From: Thermohalobaculum xanthum | Lineage (GTDB): Bacteria; Pseudomonadota; Alphaproteobacteria; Rhodobacterales; Rhodobacteraceae | NCBI RefSeq assembly: GCF_016623495.1 | Contig: NZ_JAEHHL010000004.1 | Span: 62,001-126,000 of the forward strand | Direction of reading: 5' to 3' | Length of the DNA: 64,000 nucleotides | Shown here: piece by piece, positions 17,366 to 26,056 of the stretch | Layout of the letters: every line of letters begins with the position of its first letter | Position numbering within the stretch: position 1 is the first letter of the stretch | Notes under the pieces: generated by a model | The model's database searches: none | What the model was told of the DNA's origin: nothing | The model's input: the letters and a program-made list of their open reading frames with translations, nothing else | Program-made: the position numbers and the translations under genes

Positions 17366-18754
17366 ATGGTACGGAGCATCATCGGCGCCCGGATCCGCGA
17401 GCGTCGCCGCGCGATCGGAATCACGCAGACCGAGCTGGCACGCCGGATTGGTATCTCTCCCTCCTATCTGAACCTGATCGAGAGCAACAAGCGCGGCGTC
17501 GGCGAGAGGCTGCTTGGCTCGATCGCCCGCGAGCTTTCGGTCCCGCTCGAGGATCTCGACGGCGCCGCCGAGCGTCGGCTCCTCGACCAGCTGCGCGAGG
17601 TCGCCGCCGATCCGCGGCTCGGCGGCCTTGGAATCGACGGGAACGAGGCGGGCGAACTGCTGGGCCGGTATCCCGCCTGGGCGCGCGCGATCGAAACGCT
17701 GGCACGATCAGAGCGGGAACTGGCGGCGATGGTCCGCGCCATGTCCGATCGCCTGACCCACGATCCTTTCCTGGGAGAGGCGGTCCACCGGATGCTTACC
17801 CACACCGCGGCGTTGCGGTCGGCTTCCGAGATCCTGACCGAGGTGCCTGACCTCGAACCGCCCCAGCGCGAGCGCTTCGAGGCGATCCTGGCGACCGAGA
17901 GCAGGCGGCTCTCCGACGTCGGCGGGGCGCTGGCGGCATATTTCGATCGCAGCCACACGACGCGCAGCGCGATCACGCCGATGGACGAGGTCGACGCGCT
18001 GTTCGAGGCGTACGGGAACCGTTTCGATGCGATCGAGACGGCGGTGTCGGGGGTGCGGATCGCGGACGATGCCGACGAGCCCGCGCTTGCCGCGGCTGCC
18101 CGGAATGCCGCGGCTGCGGCGATCGGCGCGTTGATCGAGGATGCCGAAGAGATCGAGAGCGAAGCCGCCCGTTCGCGGGCCCGGGTGATGCTGCTGCGCT
18201 ATGCCGCCGATGCGGTCGCGCTGAAGGACGATGCGTTCGCCGCCGATGCGCATGCGGTCGGATATGACCTCGACCTGCTGGCTCAGCGGTGTGGCCAGCC
18301 ACATGACCGCGTCTGCCGCCGGCTGACGAGCCTTGAGCCGGCGGCGGGGCGGCCGCGCTTAGGTTACATCGCCCGCAATGCCGCGGGCGTGCTGATCGAT
18401 TGCATCAGCATTCCGGGTTTCGCACCGGCACGGCATGGCGAGGCCTGTCCGCTTTGGGTCGATTGCCGCGCGGGTGGTTTCCCGGGGCGCACCTTGCGCC
18501 AGCGGGCGGTCTTCCCGACAGGGCTTGGCTTCGTTTTCGTCGCGCGCGCGCGTCACGTCGGGCAAGCCGGATTCGGCCAGCCGGTGCTGCATGTGACGGA
18601 CCTCCTGGCGATGGACGAGCATGACGCGACGCTGACCGTCTATGGACCCGGACGGAACAACGAGCTTACCGCCGAGGCCGTCGGCACGAGCTGCCGCATC
18701 TGCCCCCGCGAGGATTGCGCGCATCGCGTTGGCGAGGCGAGTGATGATCACTGA
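17366..18754 (+). CDS. XRE-family regulator of the short-chain fatty acyl (RamB/ScfR-like) type
   Basis: The 462-residue protein starts with an XRE helix-turn-helix (residues about 6-60, GITQTELARRIGISPSYLNLIE). It ends in a DUF2083-like domain (about 320-455) with CISIPGFAP, a CPLWVDCR motif and the cysteine pair CRICPREDC. Relatives such as RamB and PrpC-region regulators control acetate, propionate or glyoxylate-cycle genes and sense acyl-CoA state. The middle region lacks an HExxH metallopeptidase motif often found in this group. The genes downstream encode a two-component pair of the acetate-sensing type, which supports a role in short-chain acid metabolism (inference). Confidence 0.82.
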   Translation: MVRSIIGARIRERRRAIGITQTELARRIGISPSYLNLIESNKRGVGERLLGSIARELSVPLEDLDGAAERRLLDQLREVAADPRLGGLGIDGNEAGELLGRYPAWARAIETLARSERELAAMVRAMSDRLTHDPFLGEAVHRMLTHTAALRSASEILTEVPDLEPPQRERFEAILATESRRLSDVGGALAAYFDRSHTTRSAITPMDEVDALFEAYGNRFDAIETAVSGVRIADDADEPALAAAARNAAAAAIGALIEDAEEIESEAARSRARVMLLRYAADAVALKDDAFAADAHAVGYDLDLLAQRCGQPHDRVCRRLTSLEPAAGRPRLGYIARNAAGVLIDCISIPGFAPARHGEACPLWVDCRAGGFPGRTLRQRAVFPTGLGFVFVARARHVGQAGFGQPVLHVTDLLAMDEHDATLTVYGPGRNNELTAEAVGTSCRICPREDCAHRVGEASDDH

Positions 18755-18867
18755 GCGCCTCTCCGCGCCCGCCCCGCCCCTTGTCAGGGGCGAGACTTGC
18801 GCCGCGCGATCCGCTACGCTGCCGAGTCAAACCCCGGAAAACGCGGGGAACAGGGGGAAGCGTGCCG

Positions 18868-19245
18868 ATGACAAGGAGTGTCCTGCTCGCGGAGGATGAG
18901 CCGCATATCGTTGAGGCCCTCGCATTCTTGCTCGGACGGGCAGGCTTCGCGGTCACGGTGGTCTCGGACGGCGAGGCGGCGGTGACCAAGGCGATGACCG
19001 AAACGCCCGACGTGCTGGTCCTCGATGTCATGCTGCCCGGAATCACCGGGTTCGAGGTCTTGCGGCGCCTGCGGGCCGAGGCAGTTACGGCACGCCTTCC
19101 CGTGGTCATGCTCACGGCCAAGGGCCAGCGGGAGGACCGCGAGACCGCGCGTCGCTGGGGAGCGGACATGTTCATCGCCAAGCCCTTCTCCAATGCCGAA
19201 CTCGTCGAAGCGGTGACCCGGCTCGCCGGCAGTACGGCCAGATGA
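18868..19245 (+). CDS. Single-domain response regulator
   Basis: A 125-residue receiver domain with no output domain. The acidic pocket is in LLAEDEPHIVE, the phospho-acceptor Asp53 in LVLDVMLPG, the Thr in VVMLTAKGQ and the Lys in FIAKPFS. ATG 18868 is used, though GTG two codons earlier is possible. It precedes a small membrane protein (ATGA overlap) and then the symporter-histidine kinase that presumably phosphorylates it. Lacking an output domain, it must act through a partner protein. Confidence 0.92.
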   Translation: MTRSVLLAEDEPHIVEALAFLLGRAGFAVTVVSDGEAAVTKAMTETPDVLVLDVMLPGITGFEVLRRLRAEAVTARLPVVMLTAKGQREDRETARRWGADMFIAKPFSNAELVEAVTRLAGSTAR

Positions 19246-19556
19246 CCGGCCGTCGCCGCCCGTTCCAGCGGGAAGGGCGTCCAGCCGATCCCGGACTCGG
19301 CGTCCGAAAGGCGCGAGACGCCGCACTGGCATTGCCGCTGATCGGCATGATCCTGACGATGCCGCCCGTGGCGCAGATCTTCGCGATCGACGCCGAGATT
19401 GGCGGTGTCCCGGTCGTGCTCGGCTATGTCTTCGGTGTCTGGCTCCTGCTGGTGATCGGCGCGCGCGCGACCGGCAAACGCATCCTCGACACCGAAACGC
19501 TGCCCGAGCCGCGCGCCCAGGCCGGTAAAGACGCGGGATCGGACGCGGAGGCGTGA
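19242..19556 (+). CDS. Small two-helix membrane protein, likely partner of the symporter-kinase
   Basis: A 104-residue protein with two hydrophobic segments (about residues 29-50, ALPLIGMILTMPPVAQIFAI, and 56-73, VVLGYVFGVWLLLVIG), a basic N-terminus and a charged tail. Its start overlaps the response regulator stop (ATGA) and its stop overlaps the start of the kinase (TGATG), so the three are translationally coupled. Small two-helix proteins often precede sodium:solute symporters, for example YjcH before ActP; I infer a similar accessory role. Confidence 0.75.
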   Translation: MTGRRRPFQREGRPADPGLGVRKARDAALALPLIGMILTMPPVAQIFAIDAEIGGVPVVLGYVFGVWLLLVIGARATGKRILDTETLPEPRAQAGKDAGSDAEA

Positions 19557-22252
19557 TGCTGTCGAGCGACCTGCTGCTGGCCGTGGCGCTCGGATACGTG
19601 ATCATCCTGTTCACGGTGGCATTCGTCGGGGACCGCCGGGCGCGTCGCGGCGGCAGCCGGTGGTTGCGATCGCCGCTGGTCTACACGCTTTCGATCTCGG
19701 TCTACTGCACCTCATGGACGTTCTACGGCGCCGTGGGATCGGCGGCGCGCTCCGGGCTCGAGTTCGTGACGATCTATCTGGGGCCCACTCTGGTGTTCGT
19801 CGGCTGGTGGTGGTGCCTGCGCAAGCTGGTGCGGATCGGCCGGGTCCACCGGATCACCTCGATCGCGGACCTGATCTCGTCGCGCTACGGCAAGAGCCCC
19901 AGCCTCGCGGTCGTGGTCACGCTGATCGCGATCGCCGCGACGACCCCGTATATCGCGCTTCAGCTCCAGTCGGTGACGTTGAGCTTCGCCGCGATCACCG
20001 GTGCCACCGAGGAGTACCGATCGGCCTTCTGGGTCGCGGCCGGCATGGCCGCCTTCACGATCCTGTTCGGCACGCGCTCGATCGACGCGAACGAGCGGCA
20101 CCACGGCGTGGTCGCGGCCATCGCGGTGGAGGCGGTAGTAAAGCTCGTGGCGCTTCTGGCGATCGGTGTCTTCGCGGTCTGGGGCCTGGGCGGCGGCGTG
20201 ACGGCGATCTTCGCCGAGATGCCCGGCGACATGATCGAGGTCGAGAAGATCTTCGGGCCGCGCTGGGTCACGCTGACGTTTCTCTCGGCGGTCGCGGTGC
20301 TCTGCCTTCCGCGCCAGTTCCAGGTCACCGTCGTCGAGAACGCCGATGAGCGCCACCTCGTCACCGCCTCGTGGATGTTCCCGCTCTACCTGTTCCTGAT
20401 GTCGCTCTTCGTGATCCCGATCGCGATCGCCGGCATGGCCTTCCTGCCGCCCGGATCGAACCCCGACCTCTTCGTCCTGAACCTGCCTCTGGCGCACGGG
20501 CAGGATGCGCTGGCGCTCCTTGCCTTCATCGGCGGGTTCTCGTCGGCGACCTCGATGGTGATCGTGGCGGCGATCGCCTTGTCGACGATGGTCTCGAACC
20601 ACATGGTGGCGCCGTTCGCGATCAAGATCCTGATGAAGGGGAACGCCGCGTCGGGCGATGTGCGCGAGCTTCTTCTTGCCAGCCGGCGCGTCTCGATCGG
20701 CATCATTCTGGGGCTGGGCTACGTCTATTACGAGCTGAGCGGCGGCACCGGGGCGCTGGCCGCGACCGGGCTCATCGCCTTTGTCGGCGTTGCGCAGATC
20801 CTGCCGTCGATGCTGGGGGGCATCTTCTGGCGCGGCGCGACGCGGGCGGGGGCGCTTGCCGGACTGTGCGGCGGCGGCACGCTGTGGCTCTACACGCTGT
20901 TCCTGCCAAGCCTCGGGCCGGACGGCCTGCTGCCGACGATGTGGCTGATCGACGGACCCTTCGGGATCGCGCTGCTCAGGCCGCAGGCGCTTCTCGGGCT
21001 CGCGGGGGCGGACCCCATCGTTCACGCGACGGTCTGGAGCCTGGGCGTCAACGCCGTGCTGTTCATCGGCGTCTCGGCTATGTCGCGGATCGAGCCGCTC
21101 GACCGGCTCCAGGGTGCGCTGTTCATCGACGTGTTCCGCTCGCCCGAGGGCGAGAGCCATCGGTTCATCCGGCGCGAGGCAGCATCGGAGGATCTCTATG
21201 TTCTGGCGCAGCGGATCCTCGGCGCAGGTCCCGCCCGTGCACTCTTCAAAGAGCTCGCTCAGGCTCAAGGGGTCGTGCGCGGGTTGCCCAACCCGACCGA
21301 CGCGCTGATCGCCAGGCTGGAGCGCGAGCTTTCCGGTTCGATCGGCGCGGCGTCCGCGCATGCGATGGTGACGCGCGCAGCCGGCGGCGAGGTGATATCG
21401 CTGACCGACCTCATGGACATCGCCGACGAGACCCAGCGCCTGATCGAGACCTCGGCGCGGCTGGCGGACAAGACGCGCGAGCTCGAACGCACGGCCGCCG
21501 AGCTTCGCAAGGTCAACGAGCGGTTGCGGCGGCTCGACCGGCAGAAGGATGACTTCCTGAGCCAGGTCAGCCACGAGCTGCGCACGCCGATGACGTCGAT
21601 CCGCTCGTTCGCCGAGATCCTCCGGTCTGACGCGAGCCTCGCGCCCGGCGAGATGCGGCGCTTTACCAGCATCATCCATGACGAGGCGCTGCGCCTGACG
21701 CGCCTGCTCGACGAGATCCTGGATATCAGCCGCCTCGAAGCCGGGCATGCGGCGATCCCCTTGCGGCCGGTGGTGCTGGCGGATGCGCTTAGCGGCTCGA
21801 TCGACACGGTCTCGGCGCTGGCGCGCGAGGCGGGCGTCACTATCACGGCGGATCCGCCGCCGCGGGAGCTGTGGGTCAGCGCCGATTCCGATCGGCTCCG
21901 GCAGGTGCTGATCAACCTGCTGTCGAACGCGATCCGCTACAACACGGCCGCCGAGCCGCGGATCGAGCTGCGCTGGCGCGCCGACGGGGCGCGCGTCGAG
22001 GTCGATGTCGCCGACAATGGCGGTGGGGTGAGCCGCGCCGAGGCCGAGGACATCTTCGCCAAGTTCTGGCGGGGCAGTCGCGCGGTCGAGGGGCAGGGCG
22101 CCGGGCTTGGCCTTCCGATCAGCCGCGCGATCATGCGGCGGATGGGCGGGGATTTGTCGGTCGTGTTCGAGGATGACGGAACGAGCTTCTTCCGCATCAG
22201 CCTCGCCAACAGCGACCGGCACCCGCAGCGACGCACCGCTGCGGCCGAGTGA
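19556..22252 (+). CDS. Sodium:solute symporter-domain hybrid sensor histidine kinase (CbrA/CrbS-like)
   Basis: An 898-residue protein combining a sodium:solute symporter domain of about 13 membrane helices (residues 1-500), a linker resembling the STAC region (about 540-600), a coiled coil (about 620-660), a HisKA domain with the phospho-acceptor His673 in FLSQVSHELRTP, and an HATPase domain with LINLLSNAIRYN, VADNGGGVS and GAGLGLPIS. CbrA and CrbS have this architecture and couple nutrient or acetate status to gene expression. GTG 19553 is an alternative start one codon earlier. The response regulator and small membrane protein upstream are coupled to it, and the short-chain acyl regulator lies beside them. 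Confidence 0.92.
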   Translation: MLSSDLLLAVALGYVIILFTVAFVGDRRARRGGSRWLRSPLVYTLSISVYCTSWTFYGAVGSAARSGLEFVTIYLGPTLVFVGWWWCLRKLVRIGRVHRITSIADLISSRYGKSPSLAVVVTLIAIAATTPYIALQLQSVTLSFAAITGATEEYRSAFWVAAGMAAFTILFGTRSIDANERHHGVVAAIAVEAVVKLVALLAIGVFAVWGLGGGVTAIFAEMPGDMIEVEKIFGPRWVTLTFLSAVAVLCLPRQFQVTVVENADERHLVTASWMFPLYLFLMSLFVIPIAIAGMAFLPPGSNPDLFVLNLPLAHGQDALALLAFIGGFSSATSMVIVAAIALSTMVSNHMVAPFAIKILMKGNAASGDVRELLLASRRVSIGIILGLGYVYYELSGGTGALAATGLIAFVGVAQILPSMLGGIFWRGATRAGALAGLCGGGTLWLYTLFLPSLGPDGLLPTMWLIDGPFGIALLRPQALLGLAGADPIVHATVWSLGVNAVLFIGVSAMSRIEPLDRLQGALFIDVFRSPEGESHRFIRREAASEDLYVLAQRILGAGPARALFKELAQAQGVVRGLPNPTDALIARLERELSGSIGAASAHAMVTRAAGGEVISLTDLMDIADETQRLIETSARLADKTRELERTAAELRKVNERLRRLDRQKDDFLSQVSHELRTPMTSIRSFAEILRSDASLAPGEMRRFTSIIHDEALRLTRLLDEILDISRLEAGHAAIPLRPVVLADALSGSIDTVSALAREAGVTITADPPPRELWVSADSDRLRQVLINLLSNAIRYNTAAEPRIELRWRADGARVEVDVADNGGGVSRAEAEDIFAKFWRGSRAVEGQGAGLGLPISRAIMRRMGGDLSVVFEDDGTSFFRISLANSDRHPQRRTAAAE

Positions 22253-22313
22253 GGCGATGAAGTCGGTTGCTGCGGCCGGCTGATCCGCTTGCTGCCCCGG
22301 CCGGCGTTAGGCC

Positions 22314-22628
22314 CTAGTTGCAGAACTCCTGCCAGGCCTCGTTGTCGTTGGTCCGGGTCCAGAGACAGGTCCGGTAGCGCGTGCAGCTGTAGAAAGTATA
22401 GCCGAATTGCACGATGTAGGTGTCGTACTGGACCTTGCCCGGGTTGCTCGGACCCGACTGGCAAACGACATCGCCACCGACCCCCGGCGCCCGGCGATCG
22501 ATCAGCGGCACGCCGCGGGACTCGCATGTTTCGGAGAGCGGAAGCTGACTGCATGTTTGTGCGCTGGCTGTTGCCGGGATCAGCGCTGAACCCAGCGCAA
22601 TGACGCAAAGAATCCGTGTGCAGTTCAT
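22314..22628 (-). CDS. Small exported Cys-rich protein of unknown function
   Basis: A 104-residue protein begun at ATG 22628 (MNCTRILCVIALGSALIPATASAQ), whose N-terminus reads as a signal peptide cleaved near ASA-Q. The mature part has six to seven cysteines (CSQL, CESRG, VVCQ, SCTRYRTC, EFCN) and many aromatic and polar residues, suggesting a disulphide-bonded periplasmic or secreted domain. It lies 39 bp downstream of the FecR-TPR-barrel gene on the same strand, so a shared transcript is likely. I recognise no family. Confidence 0.65.
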   Translation of the reverse strand: MNCTRILCVIALGSALIPATASAQTCSQLPLSETCESRGVPLIDRRAPGVGGDVVCQSGPSNPGKVQYDTYIVQFGYTFYSCTRYRTCLWTRTNDNEAWQEFCN

Positions 22629-22667
22629 CTCGACCGTCCCCCCGTTCGACAAACAACAACAATACCT

Positions 22668-25600
22668 TCAGAAGCGCAGTCTCAACCGCGCCAACGCTGC
22701 AAAGTCGCGCGCGAAACGCGGGGCCGCAAGGGGGTTCGAGCTGCTTTCGACCGTTCGGTCCTCGAATCCGAAATCGGCGTCGACCACGTTTAGGAAATCG
22801 ATGCTGGCGATGCCACGCCGGTCGGGCAGACGGTAGCCGAGCGAGAGCTCGGTGATCGGGAAGGTGTCGGAGCCGCTCTGCCGCACCGTGTTCTTGGTGT
22901 TCACGAAATCGGTCCATCCGACGCCGGCCCGGCCGCTGACGAAGAAGCCGCTCGGGTGGAACCAGCCAAGCCCTGCCGTCACCTCCGTCGCCTCGAAGCT
23001 GTTGAGGTCGTTCGCAAGCGCCGAGCCAGACGATTCCGCATCGAGATGCCGGAAATCGAGCCGTGCCGCGAAGCGATCGAGGAACGAGGCATTTACATAG
23101 GCGCGGATTTCCAGCTCGTCGGTATCGCCCGGGACCGTGAGCGGGTTGATGTCCACCCAGCGCCGCATGCCCTCGGCGCCGATGTCGAGCCAGTCGGTCA
23201 CTGCGGCGTCGAAGCCGAGGCCCGCCTGGTTGACGATCGATCCGCTGAACTGATCGACATACTGGACGAAGCCGGCGACCGTGACCGGCTCGAGGCGCTC
23301 GTCGACGGGCTGGGCGTATTGCACGGTCCGCATATAGGCGCCGCGAAGCGTGACGCCGTCGATCACGTCGAGGCGGGCGCCGAACTTGGGATTCACGCGT
23401 GTCAGGTCGTCGGGGGCGGGGCGGTCGGTGTCGATGACGTCGAGGCTGAGCCCGCCCGTCAGTTCCAGCGCGGCAAAGGGGCCCGGGTTCTCGATGAGCC
23501 AGGTGCCATAGGCATAGGCCGAGAAGCGCTGCTGATCGAGAAAAAACGGCGGCAGCAGGAAGCCGAAAGCGCCGAAGTCGAGCTCGGCGATACTGGTCCC
23601 CTCGAAATCGTCGTAGGAGAGCCCCGAGACGGTCGAGACGTTACCGAAGCGCCCGACATGCTGCGCCTGGACGCTGTAGCTCTCGGAATCGCCCGAGGTG
23701 GTGAGCAGCGGCCGGCTGAACGTGGCGTCGCCCGCGCGGCGCCCCTCGTTGGTGCGCACATAGGTGCCGACGAGGGCGACGTCGTGGTTCGCGCCGATCC
23801 GCGCATGCCCGCCGGCGCGCACGAGGTTTCGTTCGTCCTGGATATCGATGCTGTCGTCGCCGTCGCGGAGGTCGAACTCGAGAGTGCGGTCTCCCGCGAC
23901 CGTGTTGCGGTAGCGATACTCGCCGAAGAGGTCGAGCGATGGCGCGACCTGGCCCTTGAGCCGGACGCTGACGACATCGTGCCGGACGTCGTCGTTCGAT
24001 CTGAACCCGCCCGTCTGATAGTGAAACTGGCCGACGCCGACGGCAACACCCCGGTGCAGCGCGGTGAAGGACGCCTCGTCGCCGAAGGTCGACTGCGTGC
24101 CGCCGAACCCCTCGACGTCGGCGCGCACGCCGTCGGTGTCGAAGAAGGGGAACAGCTCGGCAAAGGCGGGGCGGGTCGCGCCGGGTCCGTTGAGGAGCGC
24201 AAGGTCCGACTCGCTGAGCGACGGCTGTATCGGCGCCTTTGACGGCTGCTCGTAGACCTGGGCCCGGAATGCCGAGCTTGCCCGCGCGGTGTCGGTGTTC
24301 GCACGCGAGCGCAGGACGTCCGCCAGCACGCGGTGCGCGGCGGCGTTGGCGGGATCCTGCTCGGCCCCATGCGCGCCTTCACGGATTGCCTGCTCCGAGA
24401 AGCCGAGCGTGTCGTAGACGCGGGCAACCGCCGCACCGCGGATCGCCTGGTCCTCGGCGAGCCCGCGCTCCGATCGCAGGACCGAGCGCGCCCCGGAACG
24501 CTGTTCCGCGGCCTTCAGATCGGCCAGCGCCTCGACCGGCCGGTTCTCGGCGAACAGCACCTCTGCCCGCGACAGCCATGGCGCGGGGTCGTTCGGATCG
24601 AGCTCGATGGCGAGGCCGTATTGCGAGAGCGCCTTCTCGAACAGGCCCTCCTGGTCATACGCCCGGCCAAGGAGATCACGCGTCGGACCGCGCCTCGGGT
24701 CGAGGCTGGCCGCGAGTTCGAGCGCGCGCCGCCCGGCGACGACATCGCCGCGCCGGATCGACAGGAGCCCCTCGCCGATGCGCGGCATGGGATCCTCGCT
24801 GTCGAGGGCGACGCCAGCGGCAAAGGCTTCGGCGGCGCCTTCATAATCGTTCGCCTGAAGCCGCGCGAAGCCGATGATGGCCTGGGCAAGCGAGGTCGGC
24901 GCGAGATCGGCAGCCTCGGCCGCGGTTCGCCCCGCCCGGACGGCATCCCCCGCGATTAACTGCAGTTCTGCGAGTCGCGCGCGCGCAAACCCGTCGTCAG
25001 GCGCCACGGCGACCGCGCGACGGGCGGCCTTGAGGGCGTCGTCGATATGGCCCTGGGCCTGAAAGGCGTAGCTTTGCGCGACATGCGCCGCACCGAGGCC
25101 CGGATCGGTTTCGACGGCACGCAGGGCAAGTTCGGCGCCCTCGGCGGTCTGGTTGCGGAAAACCGCCACGACCGCGCCGAGCGCGAGCGCCGGGGCATCG
25201 GTCCGTCCCTCCAGAAGCGCCTCGGCGGCATCCGCCTCGCCGGCATCAAGCAAGCGTGCGGCTTGCTCAACCACGGGCGGGCCGCCGGCCGCGAGGAGGA
25301 TCGGCGGATAGTAGATGGCCCAATCCGAGGCCGCTTCGGGCCTGACGACCAGGGCGCGGAACTCGGGAGGCAGCGCCTGGCCCTCGGCGGGAAGGGCCGC
25401 CTGCCCCGGCGCGGCGAACCCCGCCGCGCCCGCCGGCAGCGACAGTGGCGCACCGGTCGGCGCGCGCATCGTCACGTCGCCCTCCGCAACGACGACCAGC
25501 GCGCCCGCGGGGCTTACGGCAACGACTGCCTCGGTCCCGTCGATCCCGGCATTGGCGTATCGCGTATCGATCGAGAAGAAGTCGCGGACCGAGCTGATGA

Positions 25601-25949
25601 AGCGCATCAGCCCCGATCGAAGCTCGACATTAGCCTCCCGCTCGCCGGGCAGGGGGATGCGCACCTCGGTGTTGCGGGCAAGGCCGATGGTCGTCTCGTC
25701 CGCGGCAAATCGCAGCTCGACCCGGCCATCGTCGCCGGCGCGGACCGAGTCGCCGGGGCAAAGGCGATCCCCAAGCAATGCGGCGCGTGGCGGCAGATTG
25801 CCCGTGGTCAGGATCGCTGTGCCGTCGAGAGCGACGATCTCCACAACGTCGTCCGGCGAGCAGTGGCTGCTCGCTTCAGCGTCGTGTGGCAGGGGTCCGG
25901 AAATTGCGATCGCGAGGAGAGTGACGGAAACAGCCTTCTCAAAACTCAT
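22668..25949 (-). CDS. FecR domain-TPR-outer-membrane beta-barrel protein
   Basis: The 1093-residue exported protein has a signal peptide (residues 1-27), a FecR domain (about 35-185, with SIDTRYANAGIDGTEAVV), a long tetratricopeptide region (about 225-560, with AAHVAQSYAFQAQGHIDDAL and KALSQYGLAIELDPNDPAPW), and a C-terminal part (about 640-1093) rich in alternating aromatic beta strands such as VSVRLKGQVAPSLDLFGEYR. The last residue is Phe (ARLRLRF), the usual signal for outer-membrane barrel assembly. ATG 25949 fits the signal peptide. It follows the CHASE2 cyclase gene by 107 bp. FecR domains normally pass signals in the periplasm; here the sensor appears anchored in the outer membrane. 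Role inferred. Confidence 0.85.
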   Translation of the reverse strand: MSFEKAVSVTLLAIAISGPLPHDAEASSHCSPDDVVEIVALDGTAILTTGNLPPRAALLGDRLCPGDSVRAGDDGRVELRFAADETTIGLARNTEVRIPLPGEREANVELRSGLMRFISSVRDFFSIDTRYANAGIDGTEAVVAVSPAGALVVVAEGDVTMRAPTGAPLSLPAGAAGFAAPGQAALPAEGQALPPEFRALVVRPEAASDWAIYYPPILLAAGGPPVVEQAARLLDAGEADAAEALLEGRTDAPALALGAVVAVFRNQTAEGAELALRAVETDPGLGAAHVAQSYAFQAQGHIDDALKAARRAVAVAPDDGFARARLAELQLIAGDAVRAGRTAAEAADLAPTSLAQAIIGFARLQANDYEGAAEAFAAGVALDSEDPMPRIGEGLLSIRRGDVVAGRRALELAASLDPRRGPTRDLLGRAYDQEGLFEKALSQYGLAIELDPNDPAPWLSRAEVLFAENRPVEALADLKAAEQRSGARSVLRSERGLAEDQAIRGAAVARVYDTLGFSEQAIREGAHGAEQDPANAAAHRVLADVLRSRANTDTARASSAFRAQVYEQPSKAPIQPSLSESDLALLNGPGATRPAFAELFPFFDTDGVRADVEGFGGTQSTFGDEASFTALHRGVAVGVGQFHYQTGGFRSNDDVRHDVVSVRLKGQVAPSLDLFGEYRYRNTVAGDRTLEFDLRDGDDSIDIQDERNLVRAGGHARIGANHDVALVGTYVRTNEGRRAGDATFSRPLLTTSGDSESYSVQAQHVGRFGNVSTVSGLSYDDFEGTSIAELDFGAFGFLLPPFFLDQQRFSAYAYGTWLIENPGPFAALELTGGLSLDVIDTDRPAPDDLTRVNPKFGARLDVIDGVTLRGAYMRTVQYAQPVDERLEPVTVAGFVQYVDQFSGSIVNQAGLGFDAAVTDWLDIGAEGMRRWVDINPLTVPGDTDELEIRAYVNASFLDRFAARLDFRHLDAESSGSALANDLNSFEATEVTAGLGWFHPSGFFVSGRAGVGWTDFVNTKNTVRQSGSDTFPITELSLGYRLPDRRGIASIDFLNVVDADFGFEDRTVESSSNPLAAPRFARDFAALARLRLRF

Positions 25950-26056
25950 ATGTCCACCCCGGGATGCTCGACCTGCGAGCAATAAACAAAACAACCCTGC
26001 CGCGGCGCCGTTGCGCCTCGGCCCGACCAGGTCAGTGCCCCCTATGACGCAGGAGA

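Noticed and set aside
19712-22222. 836-codon open frame on the minus strand
   Set aside because: It lies fully opposite the symporter-kinase gene, and its translation is rich in Arg/Asp/Gln without any domain; a typical antisense shadow in high-GC DNA.
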